Source of the DNA: Microbacterium dauci
GTDB taxonomy: Bacteria > Actinomycetota > Actinomycetes > Actinomycetales > Microbacteriaceae
Length of the DNA stretch: 64,000 nucleotides
Assembly (NCBI RefSeq): GCF_030065535.1
Contig: NZ_JASJND010000001.1
Location: 434,001-498,000 of the forward strand
Reading direction: 5' to 3'
Shown: piece by piece, positions 33,459-42,973 of the stretch
How the letters are laid out: every line of letters starts with the position of its first letter
Position numbering within the stretch: position 1 is the first letter of the stretch
Position numbers and translations under genes: made by a program
The notes under the pieces: model-generated
What the model was told of the DNA's origin: nothing
The model's database searches: none
The model's input: the letters and a program-made list of their open reading frames with translations, nothing else

Positions 33459-33848
33459 ATGAAGACGATCGCGCGGTGGCTGCTCGCCGGAGGCATGGTG
33501 TTCGCGGGGCTCAGTCACCTGTTCTGGGCACGCAAGGAGTTCCAGGCGCAAGTGCCCGACCTCGTCACCGAGGTGCTGCCCATCGACAAGGACGGCGTCG
33601 TGGTGGCATCCGGCGCGGTCGAGATGATGCTCGGTGCGGCGCTCGTCGCGCTCCCGAAGGAACGTCGCCGGGTCGGCGTGATCCTCGCCGCATTCTTCGT
33701 GGCGATCTTCCCGGGCAACATCGCGCAGGCGACCGGGAAGCGCAGCGGATTCGGCCTCGACAGCGACCGCGCTCGCTGGGTGCGGCTGCTGTTCCAGCCG
33801 GTACTGATCGTCTGGGCGCTGTGGTCGACGTCGCGGGGGCGCGCCTGA
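33459..33848 (+). CDS. DoxX-like membrane protein (paralogue 2)
   Basis: 129 residues, four membrane helices. It is clearly related to the protein at 31400-31786: shared KDGVVVASGAVEMMLGAALV, RRRVGVILAAFFVAIFPGNI and LLFQPVLIVWALWSTSR. CATACT at 33447-33452 lies 6 nt before the ATG, so it is probably leaderless. Function unknown beyond the DoxX family. Confidence 0.78.
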   Translation: MKTIARWLLAGGMVFAGLSHLFWARKEFQAQVPDLVTEVLPIDKDGVVVASGAVEMMLGAALVALPKERRRVGVILAAFFVAIFPGNIAQATGKRSGFGLDSDRARWVRLLFQPVLIVWALWSTSRGRA

Positions 33849-33851
33849 CGC

Positions 33852-34718
33852 TCAGTCGTCGGTGTCGACCGCCCGGACGCGGACGATGTTCGTCGACTCG
33901 TCGAGCTCGGCGACTTTCGGGTAGGCCTTCACGAAGTCGCTGAACGAGCGGTGCCCGCGCGCCTTCTCGCTGAACGACGGGTCCATGCGTTTGAGTAGGT
34001 TCTTCACCGCCGACAGGTGCACCCACTCCTCGTCGGTGCGCACGTACTCCAGCTTGAGTGCGCGCGAGAGCAGCTGCGCCGACGGATCGACCGACTTGCG
34101 ACGGCGGCGTCCGCTCGACGTCGGCGCCTCGGGTGCCGGTTCGGGCTCGGGCATCGCGATGCCCGGCAGCGCGTCGTAGGCGTCGAACTGGTCGCACGCG
34201 GCCGCCAGCGACTTCGCCGTCGAGCCCGCGACGCCCACGGCCACCACGTAGCGACCGAGCCGCTTGCACCGCTGGGCGAGGGGCACGTAGTCGCTGTCAC
34301 CGGCGACAATGACGACGTGGGTGAGGTCTTCGAGGCGGAAGAGGTCTTCCACCGTGTCGACCGCGAGGCGGATGTCGGCGCCGTTCTTCGCGTACGCGGC
34401 GGCGGGGAAGAGCTGCACGAGGTCGACGGCGCGCGCGACGAGCTGCTCGCGGTACTGCGCGTTGACCGGCGAGGACCAGTCCGCATACGCCCGGGTGAGG
34501 ACGAGGGTGCCGAAGGATGCCGCGTAGTCCATGATCGCGCCGACATCGATCGTCGCGGCGGCGAGACGGCCCGCGATCTCGGCCTCGGTCGGGTCGGCGG
34601 CGATGCGCTGACGGTCCCGCGAGTAGCTGTTGCGCCCGTGCACGCGGTCGTACCAGCTCATGACGATGTTGTCGAAGTCGAGGTACACCGCGACGCGGGG
34701 AGTCTGCAGATCCGGCAT
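33852..34718 (-). CDS. NYN-domain RNase-like protein with C-terminal OST-HTH/LOTUS-like domain
   Basis: 288 residues from the ATG at 34718, 6 nt after CAGACT (34730-34725). The NYN (PIN-like) domain has its acidic metal ligands in VYLDFDNIV (about 10-18), GADIRLAVDTVEDL and VAGDSDYVPL. A Pro/Glu linker with a basic GRRRRK patch joins it to a C-terminal domain (about 215-285, WVHLSAVKNLLKRMDPSF ... FSDFVKAYP) that resembles OST-HTH/LOTUS RNA-binding domains. It likely cuts RNA. Bacterial members have little assigned function. Confidence 0.82.
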   Translation of the reverse strand: MPDLQTPRVAVYLDFDNIVMSWYDRVHGRNSYSRDRQRIAADPTEAEIAGRLAAATIDVGAIMDYAASFGTLVLTRAYADWSSPVNAQYREQLVARAVDLVQLFPAAAYAKNGADIRLAVDTVEDLFRLEDLTHVVIVAGDSDYVPLAQRCKRLGRYVVAVGVAGSTAKSLAAACDQFDAYDALPGIAMPEPEPAPEAPTSSGRRRRKSVDPSAQLLSRALKLEYVRTDEEWVHLSAVKNLLKRMDPSFSEKARGHRSFSDFVKAYPKVAELDESTNIVRVRAVDTDD

Positions 34719-34794
34719 CCACCCAGTCTGACAGCGGATGCCGCCGACGCGCCCGGGCTGGTTCTGGAGTTCAGCTTCCTCATAGACTCCGGGC

Positions 34795-35148
34795 ATGCCC
34801 TACGCCGTCTCCCTGCTCGTGCTCGCGGGCATGATCTTCGCGCTGGTCGACATCATCATCCGCGACCAGAGTCAGGTGAAGCACCTGCCGAAGGTGGCTT
34901 GGGTGTTCCTCGTCGTCCTGCTGCCGTTCCTCGGCACGGTGCTGTGGTTCGCGATCGGCCGCGAGTACGCCGCGCGGCGCGCGCCGCGGCCGTCGGCCTT
35001 CGCGCCGTGGGCGTCCGAGCCGGCAGCGCCCTCTCCGCGCGACGCGCGATCCACCGAGCAGCAGCTCGCCGACCTCGAACGCGAGATCGAGGAAGACCGC
35101 CTGCGGAGCGAGATCGCCCGGCGACGCGCGGCAGACGAGCAGGCCTGA
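34795..35148 (+). CDS. PLDc_N (cardiolipin-synthase N-terminal-like) membrane protein
   Basis: 117 residues. Two membrane helices (about 4-22 and 34-54) match the PLDc_N domain: ALVDIIIRD ... KHLPKVAWVFLVVLLPFLGTVLWFAIGR. A cytoplasmic charged tail with a helical Glu/Arg region follows. No phospholipase domain is present, so it is not an enzyme itself. TAGACT at 34783-34788, 6 nt before ATG, gives a leaderless mRNA. Confidence 0.8.
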   Translation: MPYAVSLLVLAGMIFALVDIIIRDQSQVKHLPKVAWVFLVVLLPFLGTVLWFAIGREYAARRAPRPSAFAPWASEPAAPSPRDARSTEQQLADLEREIEEDRLRSEIARRRAADEQA

Positions 35149-35152
35149 CCGC

Positions 35153-36130
35153 TCAGCCCGGGTAGACGACCCCGAGCTGTCGACGGATCTCGTCGAGCGT
35201 GCCCATGATCGCGACGGACTCCTCGATGCCGAGCAGGTCGCCGTCGGTTCGACCGGCGGCGATGAGCTCTTCGGCGTAGAGCGCCTGGAATTGCATACCG
35301 CGACCGTCGACCTGCGATGTGTACTCCTCGCGTACGGTGCCGTCCGGGGCGTACACGCGGAACGACGTCGGGGTGTACCAGACACGGTCGATCGAGATGC
35401 GGCCCTCGGTGCCGACGATCTCGGCGGTGTTGGGGCCGACCGCGCGCGAAGACGTCACGAGCGACGACACCGCACCCGACGCGTGCGTCAGCGAGATCGC
35501 GGCCTCGGTGTCGGAGCCGGTCTCACCGAGCCGGCCGACGGCGCGGACCTCGACTGGCGCGCCCAGGATGTCCCACGCGAACGACACCGGGTAGATGCCG
35601 AGATCGAGCAGCGCGCCGCCGCCGAGCTCCAGCGCGTTCAGTCGGTGGGTCGGGTCGCTCGAGATGCGCTGCGTGTGGTCGGCGATGAGCACGCGCGGCT
35701 CACCGATCGCTCCCTCCGCAAGCAGTTCGCGAATGCGCACCATGTGCGGCAGGTAGCGGGTCCACATCGCCTCCATGGCGAGGAGGCCCTGAGCTGCGGC
35801 GGCGTCGCGGATCGCGATCGCCTGCCCCTCGTCGAGCGTCAGCGGCTTCTCGATCAGGACGTGCTTGCCGTGCCCGAGTGCGAGCACCGCATTCTCGGCG
35901 TGCGCGCTGTGCGGCGTGGCGATGTAGATGATGTCGACCTCGGGGTCGCTCACAAGCGCCTCGTACGAGCCGTGCGCGCGCGGGATGCCGTGTGTGCGGG
36001 CGAACTCCTCGGCCGCCTCGGGGCGCCGGGAGCCGACCGCGGTGACGGTCCGTCCGGCGGTGAGCAGGTCGGAGGTGAACGCCTGCGCGATTCCTCCCGT
36101 GGCAAGGATTCCCCATCGAAGTGCGCTCAT
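35153..36130 (-). CDS. Gfo/Idh/MocA-family NAD(P)-dependent oxidoreductase
   Basis: 325 residues. Rossmann N-terminus WGILATGGIAQAFTSDL, cofactor-domain end IATPHSAHAENAVLALGHGKHVLIEKP (Lys of the EKP motif is catalytic/NAD-binding), then a beta-sheet substrate domain. It oxidises or reduces a cyclic polyol, sugar or dihydrodiol, substrate unknown. TAGGCT (36143-36138) lies 7 nt before the ATG; the promoter shares a 38-nt gap with the divergent M20 gene. Confidence 0.88.
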   Translation of the reverse strand: MSALRWGILATGGIAQAFTSDLLTAGRTVTAVGSRRPEAAEEFARTHGIPRAHGSYEALVSDPEVDIIYIATPHSAHAENAVLALGHGKHVLIEKPLTLDEGQAIAIRDAAAAQGLLAMEAMWTRYLPHMVRIRELLAEGAIGEPRVLIADHTQRISSDPTHRLNALELGGGALLDLGIYPVSFAWDILGAPVEVRAVGRLGETGSDTEAAISLTHASGAVSSLVTSSRAVGPNTAEIVGTEGRISIDRVWYTPTSFRVYAPDGTVREEYTSQVDGRGMQFQALYAEELIAAGRTDGDLLGIEESVAIMGTLDEIRRQLGVVYPG

Positions 36131-36168
36131 GCTCCCGAGCCTAGCGGCGGGGGACGTAGGCTCGGCTC

Positions 36169-37506
36169 GTGGAACCCGAAGCCTCCGCCGCGCTCGCGCG
36201 GCTGCGTGAACTCCTGCGCATTCCGACCGTGTCGTACGCGGACGAATCGCTGATCGACTGGAGCAGCTTCGACGCGTTCCACGCCGCCCTCGAGCGCCTC
36301 TACCCGGGCGTGCACCGCGTGCTCGAGCGCGAGGTCATCGGTGGACACTCGCTCCTCTACCGCTGGCGTGGAGCGGATGCCGCGGACCCGCTCGTCCTCA
36401 TGGCGCACATGGACGTCGTGCCGGTCGTCCCCTCCGAGTGGGACCACGAGCCGTTCGCAGCCGACCTCGTCGGCGAGGGCGAGGCGCAGACGGTCCACGC
36501 CCGCGGCGCCGTTGATGACAAGGGTGCGCTTGTCGCGATCCTCGAGGCCGTGGAGGCGCTCGTCGCCGACGGCGTGACGCCGGCGCATGACGTCTATCTC
36601 TCGTTCGGGCACAACGAGGAGACCGCGGGCGGTGGCGCGCAGGCGATCGTCTCGGTTCTCGAGGCCCGCGGCATCCGTCCGTCACTCGTCCTCGACGAGG
36701 GCGGCGCGGTCGTCGACGGCGTGGTGCCCGGCGTGACCGTGAAGACCGCGATGATCGGTGTCGCCGAACGCGGCGTCATGACGGTGCACCTCACCGCCCG
36801 CGAACAGGGCGGGCACGCGTCGACGCCGCCCGCCGACCCCGCGACCGCCCGGCTCGCACGCGCCGTCCTGCGCCTCCACCGTCGCCCGTTCCCGACCCGG
36901 CTCGTGGCGCCGGTGCGCGCGATGTTCGAGACCGTCGCGCCGTATACCCGCGGCCCGCTGCAGGCTGTGTTCCGCAGCATCCGCTACACGGGTCCCGCGC
37001 TCGTGAAAGTCTTCCCGAAGCTCGGCCCCGAGCTGAACGCGCTCGTCCGGACGACCGCCGTCGTGACCGAGATGGCCGGTGCCGCCGGCGCGAACGTCCT
37101 CGCGACGACCGCCCGAGCGACCGTCAACGTCCGGCTGCTGCCGGGCGACACGGTGGCATCCGCGCACCGTCGTATCCGCAGGATCGTCGCAGACCGCGAG
37201 GTCGACGTCGACGTCGCGTCGGCATCCGAGGCCTCGCCCCTGTCGGCGTGGGATGGACCGGCCTGGGGCCGCCTCGTCGACGCGGGCCGCGCGACCCTCG
37301 GCGCCGACGTCGTCGCGACGCCCTACATCCAGCTCGGTGCGAGCGACAGCCGATGGTTCTGCGCCATCAGCGACAACGTCTATCGCTTCACGCCGTTCCA
37401 CCTGTCGCTGTCGGAGCGCGAGGCGCTGCACTCGCACAACGAGCGCATCCGTGTGCAGGTGTGGCTGCGGGGGATCGAGTTCTACCGGGCGCTCATCACA
37501 GGCTGA
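36169..37506 (+). CDS. M20-family metallopeptidase
   Basis: 445 residues. M20 marks: H80 and D82 in AHMDVVP, bridging D116 in GAVDDKG, catalytic pair E150-E151 in GHNEE, and a late His in ALHSHNER. A lid/dimerisation domain spans about 215-350. It removes an amino acid from short peptides or hydrolyses an acyl-amino acid, using two zinc ions. TAGGCT at 36157-36162, 6 nt before the GTG, indicates a leaderless mRNA. Confidence 0.88.
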   Translation: MEPEASAALARLRELLRIPTVSYADESLIDWSSFDAFHAALERLYPGVHRVLEREVIGGHSLLYRWRGADAADPLVLMAHMDVVPVVPSEWDHEPFAADLVGEGEAQTVHARGAVDDKGALVAILEAVEALVADGVTPAHDVYLSFGHNEETAGGGAQAIVSVLEARGIRPSLVLDEGGAVVDGVVPGVTVKTAMIGVAERGVMTVHLTAREQGGHASTPPADPATARLARAVLRLHRRPFPTRLVAPVRAMFETVAPYTRGPLQAVFRSIRYTGPALVKVFPKLGPELNALVRTTAVVTEMAGAAGANVLATTARATVNVRLLPGDTVASAHRRIRRIVADREVDVDVASASEASPLSAWDGPAWGRLVDAGRATLGADVVATPYIQLGASDSRWFCAISDNVYRFTPFHLSLSEREALHSHNERIRVQVWLRGIEFYRALITG

Positions 37507-37606
37507 GCCGTCGCGGGCACCCGCATCCTCAGCTGACTGCTTCGCCGGCGGGTCTCTGCGCCGGCGGGTGCGGGTACGTCGATTGCCCGCCATAATGAAG
37601 TAACGA

Positions 37607-37620
37607 TGTGACCGTGCACA
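37607..37620. promoter_or_regulatory. operator TGTGACCGTGCACA before the LacI gene
   Basis: A near-palindrome, extended to ATGTG...CACAT at 37606-37621, immediately upstream of the AAGGAGG of the regulator gene. A matching site, TGTGAACGGTCACA, lies at 38712 before the sugar importer. Confidence 0.75.
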
Positions 37621-37636
37621 TGCAAGGAGGCCTGCC

Positions 37637-38650
37637 GTGTCCACCGCCTCCGACCGTGTCAGGATGCCCAGCATCCGTGACGTCGCCAGGCTCGCGGGGG
37701 TGTCGCACCAGACGGTGTCGCGCGTGCTCAACGACCATCCGAGTATCCGCCCCGAGACGAAGGCCAAGGTCCTCGACGCGATATCGGTCCTCGACTATCG
37801 GCCGAATCTGGCCGCGAGGGCGCTCGTCACCAGCAAGTCGAACATCCTGGGTGTGCTCTCGGCGACGATCGGCGAGTTCGGCCCGACCTCCTCGATCGCC
37901 GGGATCGAGGATGCCGCCCGCGAAGAGGGCTACTCGGTCTCGACACTGAACCTCGGAGCGACGACCCCCGAGGCCATCGGCAACGCGGTGCGGCAACTCG
38001 CACGAGAGCAGGTGGACGGGATCGTGGTGCTGGCGCCGCAGGTTCGCGTCTTCCATGTCCTGCGGGGCATGACCGTCGAGATGCCTTTCGTGTCGCTGCA
38101 GACGGCGTCCGGATCCGATGGCGTGACCCTCTCGGCCGATCAGGTCGCCGGGGCGCGTGCCGCGACCGAGCATCTGATCTCGCTCGGACATTCGGACATC
38201 CTGCACCTCGCAGGTCCGCAGGACTGGATCGAGGCGGAGTCCCGGATGCGGGGCTACCTCGACGGTCTGCGCGAGGCCGATCTGCCCACGTTCCCACCCA
38301 TCCGGGGCGACTGGACCGCCGATTTCGGCTATTTCGCCGGCCAGGAGCTCTCGCGCCGCCGCGACTTCACGGCGGTGTTCGCGGCCAACGACCTCATGGC
38401 GATCGGGCTCATGCACGGGTTCCGGGATGCCGGCGTGCGTGTTCCGCACGATGTGAGTGTGATCGGGTTCGATGACATCCCCGTCGCGGCACATGTCGCA
38501 CCGACACTGAGCACGGTTCACCAGGACTTCCCGGAACTCGGCCGCCGCGCTGTGCGCATCCTCCTCGCGCAGATCCGCGGTGAGGCCGTGCCCGAGTTCG
38601 GGCCGTTGCAGACGCTGCTGCGCACGCGCGAGTCGACCGCGTCGCGGTAG
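37637..38650 (+). CDS. LacI-family regulator of the multiple-sugar importer
   Basis: 337 residues from the GTG at 37637 with AAGGAGG 7 nt upstream. Helix-turn-helix SIRDVARLAGVSHQTVSRVLNDH (about 12-34) with hinge helix, then an effector domain (LGVLSATIGEFGPTSSIAGIE ... VSVIGFDDIPVAAHVAPTLSTV). Operators of one consensus precede both itself and the ABC operon downstream, so it should repress both until a sugar is present. Confidence 0.9.
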   Translation: MSTASDRVRMPSIRDVARLAGVSHQTVSRVLNDHPSIRPETKAKVLDAISVLDYRPNLAARALVTSKSNILGVLSATIGEFGPTSSIAGIEDAAREEGYSVSTLNLGATTPEAIGNAVRQLAREQVDGIVVLAPQVRVFHVLRGMTVEMPFVSLQTASGSDGVTLSADQVAGARAATEHLISLGHSDILHLAGPQDWIEAESRMRGYLDGLREADLPTFPPIRGDWTADFGYFAGQELSRRRDFTAVFAANDLMAIGLMHGFRDAGVRVPHDVSVIGFDDIPVAAHVAPTLSTVHQDFPELGRRAVRILLAQIRGEAVPEFGPLQTLLRTRESTASR

Positions 38651-38673
38651 CGACACGGATTCGCCGGGCGCAC

Positions 38674-38702
38674 TTGACAGCGCCTCAGCATCCGAGCACT
38701 AT
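38674..38702 (+). promoter_or_regulatory. promoter of the multiple-sugar ABC operon
   Basis: TTGACA at 38674-38679 and, 17 nt on, a weak CACTAT at 38697-38702. The operator at 38712-38725 follows directly, over the expected start of transcription. Confidence 0.55.
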
Positions 38703-38711
38703 GGACTCCAA

Positions 38712-38725
38712 TGTGAACGGTCACA
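38712..38725. promoter_or_regulatory. operator TGTGAACGGTCACA before the ABC operon
   Basis: Near-perfect palindrome (one mismatched pair), extended to ATGTG...CACAT at 38711-38726. It matches the site before the LacI gene at 37607. Confidence 0.8.
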
Positions 38726-38755
38726 TCGACGGTGGCCGCACGTCAAGGAAGATTC

Positions 38756-40324
38756 GTGACCACCACAGCAACGTTGCCTACCGTGTCCGGCCCGATCCTC
38801 GAGATGCAGAACATCACGAAGGAGTTCCCGGGAGTCAAAGCGCTCGCCGACGTGTCCATCACCGTCCGTGCAGGTGAGATCCACGCCATCTGCGGCGAGA
38901 ACGGTGCGGGCAAGTCCACCTTGATGAAGGTGCTCTCCGGGGTGTACCCCTTCGGCACGTACACGGGCGACATCCGTCTCTACGGCGAAGAGCAGCGGTT
39001 CCGTGACATCGCCGCGAGCGAGCAGGCCGGCATCGTCATCATCCACCAGGAGCTTGCGCTCATCCCCGAGCTCTCGGTGACTGAGAACATCTTCCTCGGG
39101 AACGAGATCAAGCGGTTCGGTCGGATCGACTGGCCGGCGCAGAAGCTCCGCGCCACCGAGCTCCTCGCCCGCGTCGGGCTGGCAGAAGATCCCGACGTCC
39201 CCATCAAGACCCTCGGCGTGGGGAAGCAGCAGCTCATCGAGATCGCGAAGGCGCTGAATAAGGACGTCAAGCTCCTCATTCTCGACGAGCCGACGGCAGC
39301 GCTGAACGAGAACGACTCGCAGCACCTGCTCGACCTGATCCTCGGCCTCAAGGCGAAGGGGATCGCGTCGATCATCATCAGCCACAAGCTCAACGAGATC
39401 GAGCAGATCGCCGACGAGATCACGATCATCCGCGACGGGCGCACCGTAGAGACCCTCGACATCTCGCGCGGCGAGATCAACGAGGACCGCATCATCCGCG
39501 GCATGGTCGGCCGGTCGCTCGAAAGCCGGTACCCCGACCGCACTCCCGAGATCGGCGAGGTCTTCTTCGAAGTCAAGGACTGGTGGGTGCAGCATCCGAC
39601 CGTCACCGAGCGCATGGTCGTGAAGGGTTCGAGCATCAACGTCCGGCGCGGCGAAGTGGTCGGCATCGCGGGCCTCATGGGCGCGGGGCGCACCGAGTTC
39701 GCCATGAGCATGTTCGGCCGGTCGTACGGCACGTTCCTCGGCGGCACCATGATCAAGGACGGCCGGGAGATCGTGCTGCCCGACGTCGCGTCGGCGATCA
39801 AGCACGGCCTCGCGTACGTGAGCGAGGACCGCAAGGTGCTCGGTCTCAACCTGCTCGACACGATCAAGCGCTCCATCGTCGCCGCCAAGCTGTCGAAGAT
39901 CGCGCACAACGGCGTCGTCGACGACCGCGAGGAGTTCACGATCGCCGAACAGTACCGAAAGGCGCTCCGCATCAAGACGCCGTCCGTCGATGAGGGCGTC
40001 GGCAAGCTCTCCGGCGGCAATCAGCAGAAGGTCGTGCTCGCGCGCTGGATGTTCACCGATCCCGACATCCTCATCCTCGACGAGCCGACCCGCGGCATCG
40101 ACGTCGGCGCCAAGTACGAGATCTACGCGATCATCAACGAGCTCGCGGCGCAGGGCAAGGGCGTCATCGTCATCTCCAGCGAGCTGCCCGAACTGCTCGG
40201 CATCTCCGACCGCATCTACACCGTTTTCGAAGGTCGGGTCACCGACTGCATCCCGGCCGACCAGGCGACACCCGAGGCACTCATGCGCAGCATGACCTCC
40301 GCGACTCAGAGAGCAACCGCATGA
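38756..40324 (+). CDS. mmsA: multiple-sugar ABC transporter ATPase (MmsA/GguA-type)
   Basis: 522 residues from the GTG at 38756, chosen for AAGGA 7 nt upstream; a GTG at 38732 overlaps the operator region less plausibly. Two domains as in RbsA: domain 1 has Walker [10 protein letters not shown] and Walker B LLILDEP; domain 2 has a degenerate Walker A (GLMGAGRTE), signature LSGGNQQK and Walker [15 protein letters not shown], normal for this class. It powers uptake of aldoses such as xylose, arabinose or galactose. Overlaps the permease start by 4 nt. Confidence 0.92.
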   Translation: MTTTATLPTVSGPILEMQNITKEFPGVKALADVSITVRAGEIHAICGENGAGKSTLMKVLSGVYPFGTYTGDIRLYGEEQRFRDIAASEQAGIVIIHQELALIPELSVTENIFLGNEIKRFGRIDWPAQKLRATELLARVGLAEDPDVPIKTLGVGKQQLIEIAKALNKDVKLLILDEPTAALNENDSQHLLDLILGLKAKGIASIIISHKLNEIEQIADEITIIRDGRTVETLDISRGEINEDRIIRGMVGRSLESRYPDRTPEIGEVFFEVKDWWVQHPTVTERMVVKGSSINVRRGEVVGIAGLMGAGRTEFAMSMFGRSYGTFLGGTMIKDGREIVLPDVASAIKHGLAYVSEDRKVLGLNLLDTIKRSIVAAKLSKIAHNGVVDDREEFTIAEQYRKALRIKTPSVDEGVGKLSGGNQQKVVLARWMFTDPDILILDEPTRGIDVGAKYEIYAIINELAAQGKGVIVISSELPELLGISDRIYTVFEGRVTDCIPADQATPEALMRSMTSATQRATA

Positions 40325-41676
40325 CCACCGAATCCACCCCGGCGAAGCGCGGGTTCCACTTCAAGGACATCACGAAGATGTTCGGCGGCGCCGGAACATC
40401 GACGCTGCGCCAGTTCGGAATCCTCGGCAGCTTGATCGTCATCATCGTCCTGTTCGAGATCCTGACGCTGATACGCAACGGTCCCAACGGCGCGACCCTG
40501 ACGTCGGGAAACCTGATCAACGTCATCAATCAGTATTCGTTCATCCTGATCCTCGCGATCGGCATGGTGATGGTCATCATCATGGGGCACATCGACCTCT
40601 CGGTCGGCTCTGTCGCCGCATTCACCGGCATCATCGTGGCGAAATCGATGACCGAGTGGAACTTCCCCTGGCCGCTCGCGATCCTGCTCGGCCTCGGTGT
40701 CGGCGCGGCGGTCGGCGCATGGCAGGGCTTCTGGGTGGCCTACGTCGGCGTGCCGGCGTTCATCGTGACGCTTGCGGGAATGCTGTTCTTCCGTGGGGCG
40801 CAGCAGTGGATCGGCGACGCGCAGACCATCCCGGTGCCGAAGGGCTTCCAGATTATCGGCACGGGCTATCTCCCTGAGATCGGGCTGCCGCTGCCGTTCA
40901 ACATCCCGACCATGCTGCTCGCACTCGTCGCGGTCGCCTGGCTCGTGTTCTGGGAGATCCGCACGCGTCGGGTCCAGAAGAAGATGGGCTCCGACCGTGC
41001 GCCCCTCTGGGTGAGCGTGACCAAGGTCGTGCTGCTCTCGGTCGTCGTGCTCGTGGCGGCGTGGATGTTCGCGACAGGGCGCCCCGGGACCAGCTTCCCG
41101 GTTCCCGGCCTGATCCTGCTCGCGCTCGTCATCGTCTACACGTTCGTCACGAGCAACACGGTCTTCGGTCGGCACATCTATGCGGTCGGCGGCAACCGGC
41201 AGGCCGCGCGCCTGTCGGGTGTGAAAGACCGCTGGGTCGACTTCTTCGTGATGATGAACATGTCGGTCCTCGCGGCCCTCGCCGGAATGATCTTCGTCGC
41301 CCGCTCGCAGGCCTCCGGTCCGAACGATGGCACCGGCTGGGAGCTCGACGCCATCGCCTCGGTGTTCATCGGCGGCGCGGCCGTCGCGGGAGGCATCGGC
41401 ACCGTGATCGGATCGATCATCGGTGGCCTCGTGATGGCCTTCCTCAACAACGGCCTCGCGCTGCTCGGCCAGGGTTCCGACGTCGTCTCGATGATCAAGG
41501 GACTCGTGCTCCTGATCGCGGTCGGGATCGACGTCTGGAACAAGCAGCAGGGCCGCCCGTCGCTCATCGGTTTCATGACGCGCCGCTTCGGCCGCACGGA
41601 GGACCCGGCGACGCAGACCTTCGAGCCCAACAAGACCTACCAAGCCCCACCCGTCGACAAGACGAGCGGACAGTAG
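40321..41676 (+). CDS. mmsB: multiple-sugar ABC transporter permease (MmsB/GguB-type)
   Basis: 451 residues, about eleven or twelve membrane helices. [33 protein letters not shown] and [20 protein letters not shown] are the CUT2 permease marks. The extra length against RbsC (an inserted pair of helices in about 195-255) is characteristic of the GguB/MmsB and XylH group. It forms the membrane channel for the sugar bound by the lipoprotein encoded next. Confidence 0.92.
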   Translation: MTTESTPAKRGFHFKDITKMFGGAGTSTLRQFGILGSLIVIIVLFEILTLIRNGPNGATLTSGNLINVINQYSFILILAIGMVMVIIMGHIDLSVGSVAAFTGIIVAKSMTEWNFPWPLAILLGLGVGAAVGAWQGFWVAYVGVPAFIVTLAGMLFFRGAQQWIGDAQTIPVPKGFQIIGTGYLPEIGLPLPFNIPTMLLALVAVAWLVFWEIRTRRVQKKMGSDRAPLWVSVTKVVLLSVVVLVAAWMFATGRPGTSFPVPGLILLALVIVYTFVTSNTVFGRHIYAVGGNRQAARLSGVKDRWVDFFVMMNMSVLAALAGMIFVARSQASGPNDGTGWELDAIASVFIGGAAVAGGIGTVIGSIIGGLVMAFLNNGLALLGQGSDVVSMIKGLVLLIAVGIDVWNKQQGRPSLIGFMTRRFGRTEDPATQTFEPNKTYQAPPVDKTSGQ

Positions 41677-41734
41677 GGGCCTCGTCGCGCTCGCACGCGT
41701 GACGAGACCTTCACACACCATAGAAAGAGATCAC

Positions 41735-42859
41735 ATGAAGAAGATGCTTCTGACGGCGACAGCGATCGTCGCCGTGGGTGCTTTCGCCCTCACCGGATGC
41801 TCCTCCGAGCGCGGCGGTGGCGACACCGGGACCGGCGGCAGCGACGAGGCTGCAGTGGGCTTCGCGGCCGACGCGACGATCGGTGTCGCGCTTCCCGACA
41901 AGACGTCGGAGAACTGGGTCCTCGCGGGCAAGCTGTTCGAGGACGGTCTCGCAGAGGCCGGCTTCCAGGCCGACGTGCAGTACGCTCCGGCGTCGAACAC
42001 GGTCGCCGAGCAGCAGAACCAGATCCAGGCGATGGTGACGAACGGCGCCAAGGTCATCATCATCGGTGCGAAGGACGGCAAGCAGCTCGCCACGCAGGTG
42101 CAGGCGGCGAAAGACGCCGGCGCCACCGTGATCGCGTACGACCGCCTGATCGAGAACACCGACGCGGTCGACTACTACGCCGCGTTCGACAACTTCAAGG
42201 TCGGCAACCTGCAGGGCCAGGCGCTGCTCGACGGTCTTGCCGAGCGCGCGGGCCACGAAGCTCCGTACAACATCGAGCTCTTCTCGGGCTCGCCGGACGA
42301 CGCGAACTCCGCGGTGTTCTTCGATGGCGCCATGGAGGTTCTGCAGCCAAAGATCGACGACGGCACGCTGAACGTCGTCTCCGGCCAGACCGAGATCGCC
42401 CAGACGGCAACCGAGGGCTGGCTGGCCGAGAACGCGCAGAACCGCATGGACACGATCCTCACGGGCTCGTACAGCGGCGACACCGTGATCGACGGCGTCC
42501 TGTCCCCGAACGACACGCTGGCCCGCGCCATCATCACCTCTGTGCAGCAGGCAGGCAAGCCGGTCCCGGTCGTCACCGGCCAGGACTCCGAGGTCGAGTC
42601 GGTCAAGTCGATCATGGAGGGCGTGCAGTACTCCACGATCAACAAGGACACCTCGCTTCTCGTCGCGCAGGCCATCAAGATGGCCCAGCAGTTGCAGAAG
42701 GGCGAGGAGGTCGAGGTCAACGACACCGAGTCCTACGACAACGGCGTCAAGGTCGTCCCGGCCTACCTGCTCGACCCGGTCATCGTCACCAAGGAGAACG
42801 CCGCCGAGGCGTACGAGAACGTTCCGAGCCTCCTCGAGATCGTCAAGTCCTACGAGTAA
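41735..42859 (+). CDS. chvE: multiple-sugar-binding lipoprotein (ChvE-type)
   Basis: 374 residues from the ATG at 41735 with AAAGAGA upstream. Signal peptide with lipobox ALTGC (Cys near residue 23). The mature domain carries ChvE-family features: VALPDKTSENWVLAGKLFEDGL, IIIGAKDGKQLATQVQAAKDAGATVIAYDRLI, and a C-terminal SYDNGVKVVPAYLLDPVIVTKEN. It presents aldoses to the permease. Confidence 0.9.
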   Translation: MKKMLLTATAIVAVGAFALTGCSSERGGGDTGTGGSDEAAVGFAADATIGVALPDKTSENWVLAGKLFEDGLAEAGFQADVQYAPASNTVAEQQNQIQAMVTNGAKVIIIGAKDGKQLATQVQAAKDAGATVIAYDRLIENTDAVDYYAAFDNFKVGNLQGQALLDGLAERAGHEAPYNIELFSGSPDDANSAVFFDGAMEVLQPKIDDGTLNVVSGQTEIAQTATEGWLAENAQNRMDTILTGSYSGDTVIDGVLSPNDTLARAIITSVQQAGKPVPVVTGQDSEVESVKSIMEGVQYSTINKDTSLLVAQAIKMAQQLQKGEEVEVNDTESYDNGVKVVPAYLLDPVIVTKENAAEAYENVPSLLEIVKSYE

Positions 42860-42885
42860 CACTCTCGCCCTCATCGAGGGCTGAG

Positions 42886-42933
42886 CGAGCCGTCCGGCCG
42901 ATCCTCCTCGCGGGGGTCGCTCCGGGCGGCTCG
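42886..42933 (+). terminator. terminator between convergent genes
   Basis: CGAGCCGTCCGG (42886-42897) pairs with CCGGGCGGCTCG (42922-42933) with one G-U pair and a 24-nt loop. It lies between the sugar operon and the convergent oxidoreductase and may serve both strands. Confidence 0.65.
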
Positions 42934-42973
42934 TTCGCGTACTGGGCGCTCGTTGCCGCCGGAGCCGGCTCGC

